In this document: positions 48,128-56,317 of the stretch, one piece after another
How positions within the stretch are numbered: position 1 is the stretch's first letter
Layout of the letters: every line of letters starts with the position of its first letter
Assembly: GCA_003669585.1 (NCBI GenBank)
Contig: QWOQ01000017.1
Span: 248,001-312,000, forward strand
Direction: 5' to 3'
Length of the DNA stretch: 64,000 nucleotides
Source of the DNA: Planctomycetota bacterium
GTDB taxonomy: Bacteria > Planctomycetota > Planctomycetia > Pirellulales > UBA1268
Made by a program: the position numbers and the translations under genes
Notes under the pieces: generated by a model
What the model saw: only the letters and a program-made list of their open reading frames with translations
What the model was told of the DNA's origin: nothing
Databases searched by the model: none

Positions 48128-48458
48128 GTGAATTTCCCGTTCTACAGAAACGTCTTTTGACGTCCTCTTCGAATTCGCCAGAACGCAAGCAGTTGATTTT
48201 CTCTATTTTACTTGTTCCGGTCAATCACATTCCCAACATCGCTCTGCCTTGATTGGATATGCACTTCTGAAAATCATTGGAAACAATGACTCAGCCATTG
48301 TTTCCAATCAATTCACTTTTGCGACAATCACTGAAGACTGATTTTAGGGGTTCACAAGCGACTCATTGTTCAGTACGTCGCGTCTGTCAACCACATTGGC
48401 ATTTTCAAACAAGCGTAGCGGCAACCACTTCTTTTTTGATTCATGTTTCTGATTGTTG
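48128..48458 (-). other. Intergenic region with a strong hairpin
   Basis: 331 bases between the sulfatase stop and the DUF1559 start, both on the minus strand. It holds a perfect 13-bp hairpin (48276-48308) and otherwise nothing I can name. Frames here are short. Confidence 0.5.
48276..48308. terminator. Perfect 13-bp inverted repeat, possible terminator
   Basis: ATTGGAAACAATG, a 7-nt loop, then CATTGTTTCCAAT, with no mismatch. On the minus strand it is followed by GATTTTC, only a short T-run, so a terminator for the sulfatase transcript is possible but not typical. It could equally be an operator for the DUF1559 gene, whose start lies about 150 nt further along the transcript. Confidence 0.5.
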
Positions 48459-49997
48459 TTAAAAACCCTCTGCTCGCCACTTTGTGTTGAGCTGAATATT
48501 GTTTTCGATCACTTCTCGTCGCTCACCTTTTTGACTTTGGAGATAGACCTCCATGTCGCTTGCATACTGTGATGGTGATTCCGGCTGATCGTCACCGCAC
48601 GAGGCCATCCACGCGGACAACCGTTGCCTCATTTCTTGGACGACTTCGGCATTCTTCGGATCACTCGCCACGTTTTCAAGCTGAAATGGATCGGTCTTGA
48701 GGTCGTAGAGTTCCTCTTTTGATCTTTGCGGCGCGAAAAGTATTTTCTCCTGCAGCGGGCTGAGTGATCCGGATGCATGCAGCGATCGCAATCGCTGAAG
48801 AATTGATTTTCCATCTTTGTATGCATTCGGCTGCAGCATCGGTCGAGCAGGGTGTTCATTGCGAATAAAGAGCCATTGATCGGTGCGCACACTTCGGATC
48901 CGATCAACTGTTTCATCGCAGCGATCCCGTGCCGCAAACACCGCTTCGTGAGGAACGCCGTCGCTTGCAAAGAAATCTCGCCCCTGCATCCAACTGGGAA
49001 TTTTTATATCGGCAGCAGCCAGCGAGGATGCTGCCATGTCGATGTGTTCCACGAGATCCGCACGCACCGCGCCTCGGGAAACGTTCGGTCCCCGCACAAT
49101 CAAGGGGATGTGTGTTCCCTCGTCGTAGAGAAACTGCTTGCCTCGCGCATGACTGATTCCATGATCGGTCATAAAAATAATAAACGTGTTTTCAAGAAGC
49201 TGTTCGTTCTCGAGTCGTGCAAGCACTCGTCCAACATGCGCATCCGTCAGCCGCACAGCGTCGAGATAAGCAGTCCAATCATCGAGAATCTCCTCGTCGG
49301 CAGGATAATACGGCGGCAGCGAAACACTCGAGCGATCTGTGGCGCATCCAGTTTCCTCGTTGGCTTGTTTCGCCAATCCGGCGCGTTGAACAGTTTTTTC
49401 ACCACGCATTTTGCCGCCGTGAATCTGCACCTGCGCAAAAAATGGCTGGCCAGGTGTGCGACCACTCCAGTCGCTTGCGTCGTAGGCCGATTCGTCCCAC
49501 TGAAAGTTGTAGTCAGTCTTTCCGAGCCCTTGACGTTTGAGATTGCTTTTTTCTGTTTCTGCGATTCCGCTGCCATTGCATGTGTAATAGCCGGCTTTCT
49601 GAAAGAGTACCGGTACCGGAACGATCTCTCGCGGCAGATGAATGGGTACCGATCCTCGGCCACTTCGATGGTGCTGAGCACCGATGCGGGTCTGATAGCA
49701 ACCGGTGATCATTGCCGATCGACTCGGCGAACAGACCGGGGCCGTTGTGTAAGCTCGCGTGAACCGGGTTCCTTCTCGTGCCAGCCGGTCGACGTGCGGC
49801 GTCTCAACCGCTTTTTCGCCATAACAAGAAAAATGTGCCGACATATCCTCGACAACAAACCAGAGAATGTTTGGCGAGTCCTGAGCCGAATTGCCACGGC
49901 CCGCGCCCCCTGCGATCGTTGCCGATGCAACCATGATACTCCAGAGGACGCTCCACGATCGAAGGCATCGCGGACGTGTGAGAACAGGTGCCGACAT
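48459..49997 (-). CDS. Sulfatase (heparan-N-sulfatase-like)
   Basis: 512 residues with a signal peptide (about 1-36). Formylglycine site CSPSR with Cys89, metal residues E50/D51 (WFVVEDMS), and MTDHG further on. The C-terminal ELYDLKTDPFQLENVASDP is the sulfatase end motif. The shape (EDMSAHFSCYG start, CSPSR, TDHGISHARGKQF) resembles heparan-N-sulfatase/sulfamidase-type enzymes of planctomycetes, so the target could be an O- or N-sulfated glycan. The DUF1080 gene lies 18 nt upstream on the same strand; the two are probably one operon. Confidence 0.92.
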   Translation of the reverse strand: MSAPVLTRPRCLRSWSVLWSIMVASATIAGGAGRGNSAQDSPNILWFVVEDMSAHFSCYGEKAVETPHVDRLAREGTRFTRAYTTAPVCSPSRSAMITGCYQTRIGAQHHRSGRGSVPIHLPREIVPVPVLFQKAGYYTCNGSGIAETEKSNLKRQGLGKTDYNFQWDESAYDASDWSGRTPGQPFFAQVQIHGGKMRGEKTVQRAGLAKQANEETGCATDRSSVSLPPYYPADEEILDDWTAYLDAVRLTDAHVGRVLARLENEQLLENTFIIFMTDHGISHARGKQFLYDEGTHIPLIVRGPNVSRGAVRADLVEHIDMAASSLAAADIKIPSWMQGRDFFASDGVPHEAVFAARDRCDETVDRIRSVRTDQWLFIRNEHPARPMLQPNAYKDGKSILQRLRSLHASGSLSPLQEKILFAPQRSKEELYDLKTDPFQLENVASDPKNAEVVQEMRQRLSAWMASCGDDQPESPSQYASDMEVYLQSQKGERREVIENNIQLNTKWRAEGF

Positions 49998-50015
49998 GCC
50001 AGACTTCTCCTGTGT

Positions 50016-50687
50016 TTACTTCGGGCCGAGTCGTTGAACCGTGATGTTTCTGTATCGCACAACTGTTTTTCCGGCACCATGAATTTGCATTGCAATTTTT
50101 CCGGTGCGTGGAATTGAGTCGTCGGCTTCAAGGTAATCAACGGTCTTCACGCCATTGAGTTCCAGCGTTATTCGCGCCCCCTCGCAGCGGATGAGATAGC
50201 GATTCCACTCGCCAGGCTTGAGTGTCGCTTTGAGTACTTCTGCTTCTGGCTTGGCTAAAATTTTATTGCGACGGCTCTCATCATAAAGCGCCCCATCATA
50301 CCCGGCTCCTCCATCGGCTTGGTACCCAATCATCTCATGGTGATTCGGAATTCGTTCAGATCGAATCTGAACTCCACCATTGACAAATCCCTCGGTTCCT
50401 TCAATTTTGTATTCCAGCGCCAGTATGAAATCGCCGTAGTTCTCTCGAAGGCAGAGAAACTCATTGCGTGGAACACTCGTTTCTAAAGATCCCGCCACAA
50501 TTGCCTCTTCTTCGACCCTCCACGTGTGCGTGGTATCGCCTTCCCATCCCTCAAGTGTTTTTCCGTCAAAGACGCGTATCACTTCTGCAGCTTTGAGGCT
50601 GCTGTCTCCGGCGAGAGAGGCACTCAGCATGCCGACGAGTGTGAAGGTCAACAGCATTCGCAGCAGAACCGCTCTTTTCATTTTCAT
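50016..50687 (-). CDS. DUF1080 family secreted protein (3-keto-disaccharide hydrolase domain)
   Basis: 223 residues with a signal peptide (about 1-34). One DUF1080 concanavalin-like domain fills the rest: FDGKTLEGWEGD, FVNGGVQIRSERIPNH, GYQADGGAGYDGALYDESRR, LKPGEWNRYLIRCEG, KIAMQIHGAG and TVVRYRNITVQRL. DUF1080 proteins bind or cut glycans; some act on 3-keto sugars. AAGGAG at 50693-50698 settles the start at 50687. It is first in a two-gene operon with the sulfatase (18 nt), so both probably act on the same extracellular polymer. Confidence 0.92.
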   Translation of the reverse strand: MKMKRAVLLRMLLTFTLVGMLSASLAGDSSLKAAEVIRVFDGKTLEGWEGDTTHTWRVEEEAIVAGSLETSVPRNEFLCLRENYGDFILALEYKIEGTEGFVNGGVQIRSERIPNHHEMIGYQADGGAGYDGALYDESRRNKILAKPEAEVLKATLKPGEWNRYLIRCEGARITLELNGVKTVDYLEADDSIPRTGKIAMQIHGAGKTVVRYRNITVQRLGPK

Positions 50688-50692
50688 AAAGA

Positions 50693-50698
50693 CTCCTT
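50693..50698 (-). promoter_or_regulatory. Ribosome binding site
   Basis: AAGGAG on the minus strand, 5 nt before the ATG at 50687. Confidence 0.8.
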
Positions 50699-50837
50699 TG
50701 TTTCAAGAACCACTCGCCTTGCAGAGCCGACAGGGTCGAAAGCAGCGGCTGGTAGAATTACTCTGGCCGACAGGATACTGTCGTGAATCGTTGTCTGTCT
50801 TGGAAATCACATACATTGTGGAAGGAAACTGCTGGTT

Positions 50838-51941
50838 ATGGAACATTTTTTCCTGTCATTGCCCGTATCGCTGGCCGCATCGCAAGCTGTTCACTCGTTG
50901 TTTTCCAGAGGATTCTTGGCGGCGATGTTTTTGGCTACCGCTTTGATGGTTCTGACCACCCACATTCTGCAGGCTGATGACACCGTTGTCCGAGAGTTGC
51001 GAACTGGTGAGCGAATTATCTTTCTTGGCGATTCCATTACGCAGGGAGGCGACCAGCCCGGTGGATATGTTGCGCTTGTGCGCGAGGCGATCACAACGCG
51101 TTTTCCGATTACAGGTATTGAGGTGATCGGAGCAGGAATCAGTGGTAACAAAGTTCCCGATCTCGAAACACGACTCGATCGTGACGTACTTGCAAAGAAA
51201 CCGACAACGGTCGTCATCTACATCGGGATCAACGATGTTTGGCATTCCAAAACGAAGAACGGCACTTCACCAGATCGCTTTGAAAAAGGCTTGCGAAGTT
51301 TGGTTGAGCGGATTCGTGTTTCCGGTGCAAGAGTCCTGCTTTGCACTCCCAGCGCTATCGGTGAGAAGGCCGTGGGCACCAATGAACTCGATGGCATGCT
51401 CGCCGACTATTCCGATATCACGCGAAAAGTTGCTGTCGATTTAAAAACCGGCTTTCTCGATCTTCGAAAAGCATTTATGGATCAGGTTGCAAAGCTCAAT
51501 AAAAACAATTCCGACAAAGGGGTGCTCACGACCGATGGCGTGCACTTAAACCCGGCTGGAAACCAGTTTGTTGCAGATCGCATGCTCGAGGCGCTCGGGG
51601 CTGTTGCATCGCCTCGTGCTTCCGGCACTGAAGGAAAAGTATTGCGTCACGTTGTACTTTTTAAGTTCAAGCCATCTTCAACGCCCGAAAATATCGCAGC
51701 AATCGTCAGCTCGTTTAAAACTCTGCCTGCCGCCATTGAGCAGATCGTTGACTTTGAATGGGGTACAGACATCTCACCAGAGGGGAAATCGAACGGCTTT
51801 ACGCACTGTTTCTTCGTAACATTCAAAACCGAGGCTGACCGCGATGCCTACCTTCCCCATGCCGCACACAAAGAGTTTGTTTCGGTCGTTGGACCGCATG
51901 TTGAAAATGTTTGCGTCGTCGATTATTGGGCGACGCCTTGA
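50838..51941 (+). CDS. SGNH/GDSL hydrolase fused to a Dabb domain
   Basis: 367 residues. A hydrophobic N-terminus (about 22-46) exports the protein. SGNH blocks are in order: FLGDSITQGG (Asp65, Ser66), the Gly block GAGISGN near 98-104, GINDVW (Asn132), and TTDGVHLNPAG (Asp233, His236). The last ~100 residues (268-364) are a stress-responsive A/B-barrel (Dabb) domain: LRHVVLFKFKPSSTPENI, then HCFFVTFKTEADRDAYLPH and HVENVCVVDYW. SGNH enzymes hydrolyse esters, often acetyl groups on glycans; Dabb is a small dimeric fold. The fusion is unusual. It is divergent from the DUF1080/sulfatase operon. Confidence 0.9.
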   Translation: MEHFFLSLPVSLAASQAVHSLFSRGFLAAMFLATALMVLTTHILQADDTVVRELRTGERIIFLGDSITQGGDQPGGYVALVREAITTRFPITGIEVIGAGISGNKVPDLETRLDRDVLAKKPTTVVIYIGINDVWHSKTKNGTSPDRFEKGLRSLVERIRVSGARVLLCTPSAIGEKAVGTNELDGMLADYSDITRKVAVDLKTGFLDLRKAFMDQVAKLNKNNSDKGVLTTDGVHLNPAGNQFVADRMLEALGAVASPRASGTEGKVLRHVVLFKFKPSSTPENIAAIVSSFKTLPAAIEQIVDFEWGTDISPEGKSNGFTHCFFVTFKTEADRDAYLPHAAHKEFVSVVGPHVENVCVVDYWATP

Positions 51942-51969
51942 ACCCCGAGGATGCCTTTTTGTTGGCACA

Positions 51970-52009
51970 CTCTCCGTGTGGTGGGAATCGTGTAGGGTCT
52001 ACCGGAGAG
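51970..52009. terminator. Possible bidirectional terminator or stem
   Basis: CTCTCCG (51970-51976) and CGGAGAG (52003-52009) form 7-bp arms around a 26-nt loop, between the convergent SGNH-Dabb and acetyltransferase genes. No clear T-run follows, so confidence is low. Confidence 0.25.
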
Positions 52010-52024
52010 AGTTGTTCGGTCGAT

Positions 52025-52543
52025 TTATCCATCTACCGGATTTTTCGGCGTTGGTAGAATCAACTGATAGAACTCGAGATCGAGCCACCTTTCAAATTTA
52101 AATCCCGCCTGCTTGATGCTTGCGCAGTGTCTGAATCCAAGCGCTTTGTGCAAGGCGATACTCGCAGTATTCGTAGAGTCGATGCCGCCGATGAGCGTGT
52201 GAATATGAGCTGACTGCGCTTCAACAATAATCGTCTCGAGGAGAAGACGGCCTATTCCTTGCCCATGATATTGCTCGTCGACATAGATGGAGTGCTCGAC
52301 GGAATACTTGTATGCAGGAAATGGACGAAATGGCCCAAAACTTGCAAATCCAAGGAGCAAACCCGTGTCATCGACGGCGCCGATTAAAGGAAGCGAAGCG
52401 GCCTGTTTTGAGTCAAACCATTCTCGCATCCGTTCGGGAGACCTCGGTTTATATTCATAGAGCGCCGTCGTGTGCTCGATGGCGTAGTTAAATATCGTTC
52501 GAATCGCATCGAGATGCTCAACGCCGCATTGCACGATCTTCAT
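52025..52543 (-). CDS. GNAT N-acetyltransferase (phosphinothricin acetyltransferase-like)
   Basis: 172 residues. Family features are VEHLDAIRTIFNYAIEHTTALYE at the start, GFASFGPFRPFPAYKYSVEHSIYVD, the acetyl-CoA site YHGQGIGRLLLETII and GGIDSTNTASIALHKALGF. These match the PAT/Bar-like group that acetylates amino groups of small molecules; the in vivo substrate is usually methionine sulfoximine/sulfone or unknown. AAGGAG (52551-52556) sits at the stop codon of the symporter gene, so it is translated from the same transcript. Confidence 0.9.
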   Translation of the reverse strand: MKIVQCGVEHLDAIRTIFNYAIEHTTALYEYKPRSPERMREWFDSKQAASLPLIGAVDDTGLLLGFASFGPFRPFPAYKYSVEHSIYVDEQYHGQGIGRLLLETIIVEAQSAHIHTLIGGIDSTNTASIALHKALGFRHCASIKQAGFKFERWLDLEFYQLILPTPKNPVDG

Positions 52544-52550
52544 AGAACTG

Positions 52551-52556
52551 CTCCTT
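52551..52556 (-). promoter_or_regulatory. Ribosome binding site overlapping the upstream stop codon
   Basis: AAGGAG on the minus strand, 7 nt before the acetyltransferase ATG and touching the symporter stop. This supports an operon and translational coupling. Confidence 0.8.
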
Positions 52557-54277
52557 CATTTCTGTGATTCAACGTGTCGCGGTGTTGCAAGCGAAACCGC
52601 AACGAGCACCAGAAATCCAAGTGGAATCGTCACTAATCCAGGTTGACTGAAGGGGACGAGCGAAGCATCGCGACTCCAGCCGTAGACCTTCTCAAAAGTG
52701 TCAGCCGACAAGAGAATCCACCCCAGGCTGGAAACCATACCAACAATCACGGCCGCGGAGATTCCCTGCTTCGTCGTTCGTTTCCAAAACAAAAGCATAA
52801 CCAACGCCGGCAGATTCGCTGATGCGGCAATATTGAAGGCCCAGCCCACGAGAAAGCTCACATTGAAATTTCGAAACAGGATGCCGAGTGCCATCGCCAC
52901 AACTCCCAGCACAACAGCCGATGCTTTTCCGGCAAGTACCTTTTGGTGATCGTTCATCGGAATTTGAAAAAAGCTTTCCAAAAGATCGTGTGCCACCGCG
53001 CCACTCCCGGCCATGATCAGTCCGCTTACCGTGCCGAGTACGGTCGTAAAAGCAATCGCTGAAATAATGGCAAAGAGCGTTTCATTAAATGACTTCGCCA
53101 GCAGTGGCGCAGCCATATTGGAACTCGTCGGGTCGAGCGATCCACTGGTCATTGCCCCCAGACCCAGATACAGCGTCAGCACATAAAAGAAACCTATTGC
53201 CGCAATTCCAACGACTGTGCTTTTTCGTGCCGATGCCTGATCCTTGACAGTGTAGTAGCGGATAAGAATGTGCGGCAGCGAGGCTGTTCCACAAAAGAGT
53301 GCCAGCATCAAACTTACAAAGTCGAGTTTGTCGACGAGTCTTCCCGTGGTGAGTCCTTTGAAGGCACCGCCGGGTTGCAGAAGCTCAGAACCCTTGCGTT
53401 CCACTGGAGAATAGGTGGTGTGCGTTCCATTCTCATCGATACGCTTTTTTGCCGTCCAGGTAATCACCGTCGAATCTTCAAGCACACCTAAAAACTCAAG
53501 CGGCCGCAGAGGTCCGGTCGATTTTTTCCCTCCCGGAAGTGATGAGATCGTGCCGACCGGACGCAAATCGTGATCCTTCGATTGCACGATGCCATCGATC
53601 AGCACCGTTCCATCAGGCCTTCTCGTGTGGACTTGCGGCTCAAGGCTCACGATATTGACCGTGAAGCCGCGATTGAGAATCAGCACCGTGAGAATACAAC
53701 AGAAAAAAACAAGTAACGATCCTTTGATGAACTGGACCCACGTGGTTGAGACCATCCCCGCTGTGACCACAATCAGTGTTACCACCACGCCAACCATGAT
53801 CACGCCCCACGAGTGCGGCAAACCCAAAAGCGGTGTAATAAGATCTCCCGCACCAACCATCTGTGGAATCAGATAAAAAATACTCACCACAAGCGTCGAG
53901 ATTGCCACCGACAACTTGATAGCCGGGCTGTGAAAGCGACTATCAAGTGCATCGGCAAATGTAAATTTTCCGAGAGACTTGATCGGTTCGGCAATCACAA
54001 ATAATGCGACTACCCATCCGGCTAAAAACCCGATCGAGTAGAGAAAACCGTCGAACCCATTGAAGGCGATCATGCCGCAAATGCCGAGAAAAGAAGCCGC
54101 AGAAAGATAGTCTCCGGCAAAGGCGATGCCGTTGACGAACCAGTGAATCTGTCCGTGTGCAGCGAAATAGCCCTTCGCCGACTGTCCCTTGCGACCCAGA
54201 TAGAAAGAAAGAGCGATCACACCGAGCACAAACGATGCAAAAATTGCGATCGCAGTAGGGTTGGTCTGATAAAGCAT
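52556..54277 (-). CDS. Sodium:solute symporter (ActP-type acetate/monocarboxylate permease)
   Basis: 573 residues from the ATG at 54277 (a GTG at 54289 with AGGGG just upstream is an alternative). About 13 membrane segments. The start FYLGRKGQSAKGYFAAHGQIHWFVNGIAFAGDYLSAASFLGI is the ActP signature, followed by FADALDSRFHSPAIKLSVAISTLVVSIFYLIPQMVGAG. A hydrophilic loop between residues 205 and 310 is longer than in E. coli ActP. It probably imports acetate, glycolate or similar short acids with sodium. The DUF485 gene precedes it by 14-26 nt, which supports the assignment because YjcH/DUF485 commonly accompanies ActP. Confidence 0.9.
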   Translation of the reverse strand: MLYQTNPTAIAIFASFVLGVIALSFYLGRKGQSAKGYFAAHGQIHWFVNGIAFAGDYLSAASFLGICGMIAFNGFDGFLYSIGFLAGWVVALFVIAEPIKSLGKFTFADALDSRFHSPAIKLSVAISTLVVSIFYLIPQMVGAGDLITPLLGLPHSWGVIMVGVVVTLIVVTAGMVSTTWVQFIKGSLLVFFCCILTVLILNRGFTVNIVSLEPQVHTRRPDGTVLIDGIVQSKDHDLRPVGTISSLPGGKKSTGPLRPLEFLGVLEDSTVITWTAKKRIDENGTHTTYSPVERKGSELLQPGGAFKGLTTGRLVDKLDFVSLMLALFCGTASLPHILIRYYTVKDQASARKSTVVGIAAIGFFYVLTLYLGLGAMTSGSLDPTSSNMAAPLLAKSFNETLFAIISAIAFTTVLGTVSGLIMAGSGAVAHDLLESFFQIPMNDHQKVLAGKASAVVLGVVAMALGILFRNFNVSFLVGWAFNIAASANLPALVMLLFWKRTTKQGISAAVIVGMVSSLGWILLSADTFEKVYGWSRDASLVPFSQPGLVTIPLGFLVLVAVSLATPRHVESQK

Positions 54278-54303
54278 GTTGTGTTTCACGCGGCCCCTAG
54301 GGT

Positions 54304-54561
54304 TCAATCGCGGCCAGCGGGCTCCCTGCACAGCACCATATAGACAAGCGACAGCAACAGTGCTGCCGCAATAAGCCCCATGCCGTAGACGATTGCCGCA
54401 TTGACACCACCCAGCGGACGCAGCACAAGGAGATTGGGCTGGAATACAACAATTGCAATAAAGCCCGCGTAGAGCAGGACATAGATTCCAAAAAGCAAAA
54501 GCCCTACTCGCGCACAGTGCCGAGAATGATCGCTGCGCTCGTTGTCACGCTGCGGTACCAC
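54304..54561 (-). CDS. DUF485 membrane protein (partner of the ActP-type symporter)
   Basis: 85 residues beginning with GTG. Two hydrophobic segments: GLLLFGIYVLLYAGFIAIVVF (about 20-40) and AAIVYGMGLIAAALLLSLVYMVLC. The layout matches DUF485/YjcH. GTG is the first usable start in this frame; no ATG is available upstream within the open stretch. It stops 14-26 nt before the symporter start. The CCTAGG-type sequence near its 5' side (54573-54580) recurs at 54296-54301, close to its end. Confidence 0.78.
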   Translation of the reverse strand: MVPQRDNERSDHSRHCARVGLLLFGIYVLLYAGFIAIVVFQPNLLVLRPLGGVNAAIVYGMGLIAAALLLSLVYMVLCREPAGRD

Positions 54562-54631
54562 AGTTCTTTGGCCCCCTAGGAATTTCTGCTTTACATCGCA
54601 CTACTGTGGGCTTCCATTTCTTCCCGTCAAG

Positions 54632-55663
54632 TCATTGCGTCTTTTTCCCAGTGACACCGACTGCGGATTGGGGTTGCGTCATTGGTTTCTCAGTTTTTTG
54701 AAACACCGACACAATACGATTCCAAAAGTCATCGTCACAAAACGATAGATAATAGATCGGCACGATGTATCCAAAAACAAAAACCCGTGTTGATAGCCAG
54801 ATGCCAAAATGAAAAAGCAGTCCTGCCATCAGCACCCAGGGTTTCCATCGCCGAAACCAGATGAGCACCGGAAACAAAAAAAGCTCAATGACGACGGTGC
54901 CGTACGTGAAACAACCAATAAGAAGCGGATCGCGAATCCAACTCGCATCAATCCGTCGCCAGAGCGTCTGCTGCAGAACGTAATAAACCGCCTCTCCCTG
55001 ATACCAGTCGACGCTTGACACTTTGTGCACTCCAGCAAAAAAGTACATCAACACCAGTTGCATTTGAAACATGCGCAGCGGCCACATTGGTATCGAGCGA
55101 TTGTCGTGTGTGGCATGCTTCCGAAAGGAATCGATTGAGAGAACTGCCTGAGCATGGCCGGCAAGTGCTGCGAGCATCATCAAAAAAGTTGCCGTGCGCA
55201 CAAGAAAATCACCACTATTTTGCCCTTCGGGAAAAGCCAGCCACGACTGCGCGAGCCACCAGGTCGCCACTGCTGCTATGCGTGTAAACAATCCCGCCGC
55301 AAGACATAGTGCCGCAAGAATTGTTCCGACGAACAGACACACGCAACCAACCACGGACTCTGGCACAAGCTTGAGTGCGCTCCACCACGGCAACCAATCG
55401 ATATCAGCACGCGGCAAAATCGCTGGCGGAAAAAAATACATGTCCACAAACGGATAGAGCCCCAGCCAATACACCACCAGATAGGAACCCAGTGCAATCC
55501 GAAGAATCGCCAGCGGGCGACCACTCGACTCAGCGTAAAGAAACTCCATCCACTCCGACCACTCCAGCGGCAGCCGCAATGACCAGAAACTGCCACTCTT
55601 GTGTTTTGGATTTTGGATTGTCTGTGTCTTTGGTGATGACGATGAAGAATTCCCGATTGTCAT
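54632..55663 (-). CDS. HTTM domain membrane protein (vitamin K gamma-carboxylase-like fold)
   Basis: 343 residues from the ATG at 55663, with at least six hydrophobic segments. HTTM-type marks are GRPLAILRIALGSYLVVYWLGLYPFVDMYFFP near the start, FAGVHKVSSVDWYQGEAVYYVL in the middle, and PWVLMAGLLFHFGIWLSTRVFVFGYIVPIYYLSF toward the end. HTTM is the membrane region shared with vitamin K-dependent gamma-glutamyl carboxylases; bacterial members are mostly uncharacterised. The lumenal C-terminal domain of the full carboxylase is missing, so the reaction is unknown. It follows the 188-residue gene by 48 nt and sits downstream of the double sulfatase. Confidence 0.82.
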   Translation of the reverse strand: MTIGNSSSSSPKTQTIQNPKHKSGSFWSLRLPLEWSEWMEFLYAESSGRPLAILRIALGSYLVVYWLGLYPFVDMYFFPPAILPRADIDWLPWWSALKLVPESVVGCVCLFVGTILAALCLAAGLFTRIAAVATWWLAQSWLAFPEGQNSGDFLVRTATFLMMLAALAGHAQAVLSIDSFRKHATHDNRSIPMWPLRMFQMQLVLMYFFAGVHKVSSVDWYQGEAVYYVLQQTLWRRIDASWIRDPLLIGCFTYGTVVIELFLFPVLIWFRRWKPWVLMAGLLFHFGIWLSTRVFVFGYIVPIYYLSFCDDDFWNRIVSVFQKTEKPMTQPQSAVGVTGKKTQ

Positions 55664-55711
55664 AGAACGTCGTTTCTTATCAGTGATTTGCAAACGATTC
55701 TAGAAAACGCG

Positions 55712-56278
55712 TCACCAGTGGTAAACGATTTCCTTTATCTCCACCGGCCCGCTCGGTACACCCAGCTCAAAAGATTCACCGTAACTATAAATTGGTACGC
55801 TCGACCGACGAATCGTCATGCTCACGGGTTGAGGCTGTGACTTTGGAAAACGTTTTTCTAGCGAAATCATGAATCGTTCTGCCAAGAGATTCATATCGCT
55901 TCGCAAAAACATAAGCTCCAGCACATAAAGGTGTCGCGGACTCATCTGTTTCGACGTGCCCCATGGGTGGTAAAGACTTTCATCGGGAAGCGTTGCCACC
56001 AGTTCAATCTCTGTCAGATACCGATCTGGATAGCGATACATCGCCCAGCGTTGAATCTGTCCGGTTACGTTTGGATACCAGCTGTATATCGGTTGCAGCC
56101 TTTCAAGAAACAGGCTGTAAGGCATCGAACTTAAAAATAACAAGCCGATGTGGACTGCGATCAGAAGACCGACCACGTGTCGAAGCATCCCTCGGATCGA
56201 GGAACCCTGTGTCGCGTAATGCCCCTGCGATTGAGTCGCAAGAGAACTTGCATTTTCAGAGCCGAGGATTCGATGCAC
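55712..56278 (-). CDS. Membrane-anchored hypothetical protein, partner of the HTTM protein
   Basis: 188 residues starting with GTG (GGAAAG about 7 nt upstream); an ATG at 56188 would make a 158-residue form. One hydrophobic segment (about 32-52) is followed by a soluble part with strand-like repeats (RYLTEIELVATLPDES, PQPVSMTIRRSSVPIYSYG, FELGVPSGPVEIKEIVYHW). I do not recognise a family. Because it lies 39 nt after the double sulfatase gene and 48 nt before the HTTM gene, and has a single anchor with an exported-looking domain, it may supply the extracytoplasmic part of the HTTM complex. That is inference. Confidence 0.6.
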   Translation of the reverse strand: MHRILGSENASSLATQSQGHYATQGSSIRGMLRHVVGLLIAVHIGLLFLSSMPYSLFLERLQPIYSWYPNVTGQIQRWAMYRYPDRYLTEIELVATLPDESLYHPWGTSKQMSPRHLYVLELMFLRSDMNLLAERFMISLEKRFPKSQPQPVSMTIRRSSVPIYSYGESFELGVPSGPVEIKEIVYHW

Positions 56279-56317
56279 GTGACGCTTTCCATTGGTGAAG
56301 GAGTGAACGGCCTCGAT

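Noticed and set aside
48852..50117. Long plus-strand open frame (421 codons) opposite the sulfatase gene
   Set aside because: It mirrors the sulfatase frame, is rich in Cys, Arg and His, has no family motif and no ribosome site.
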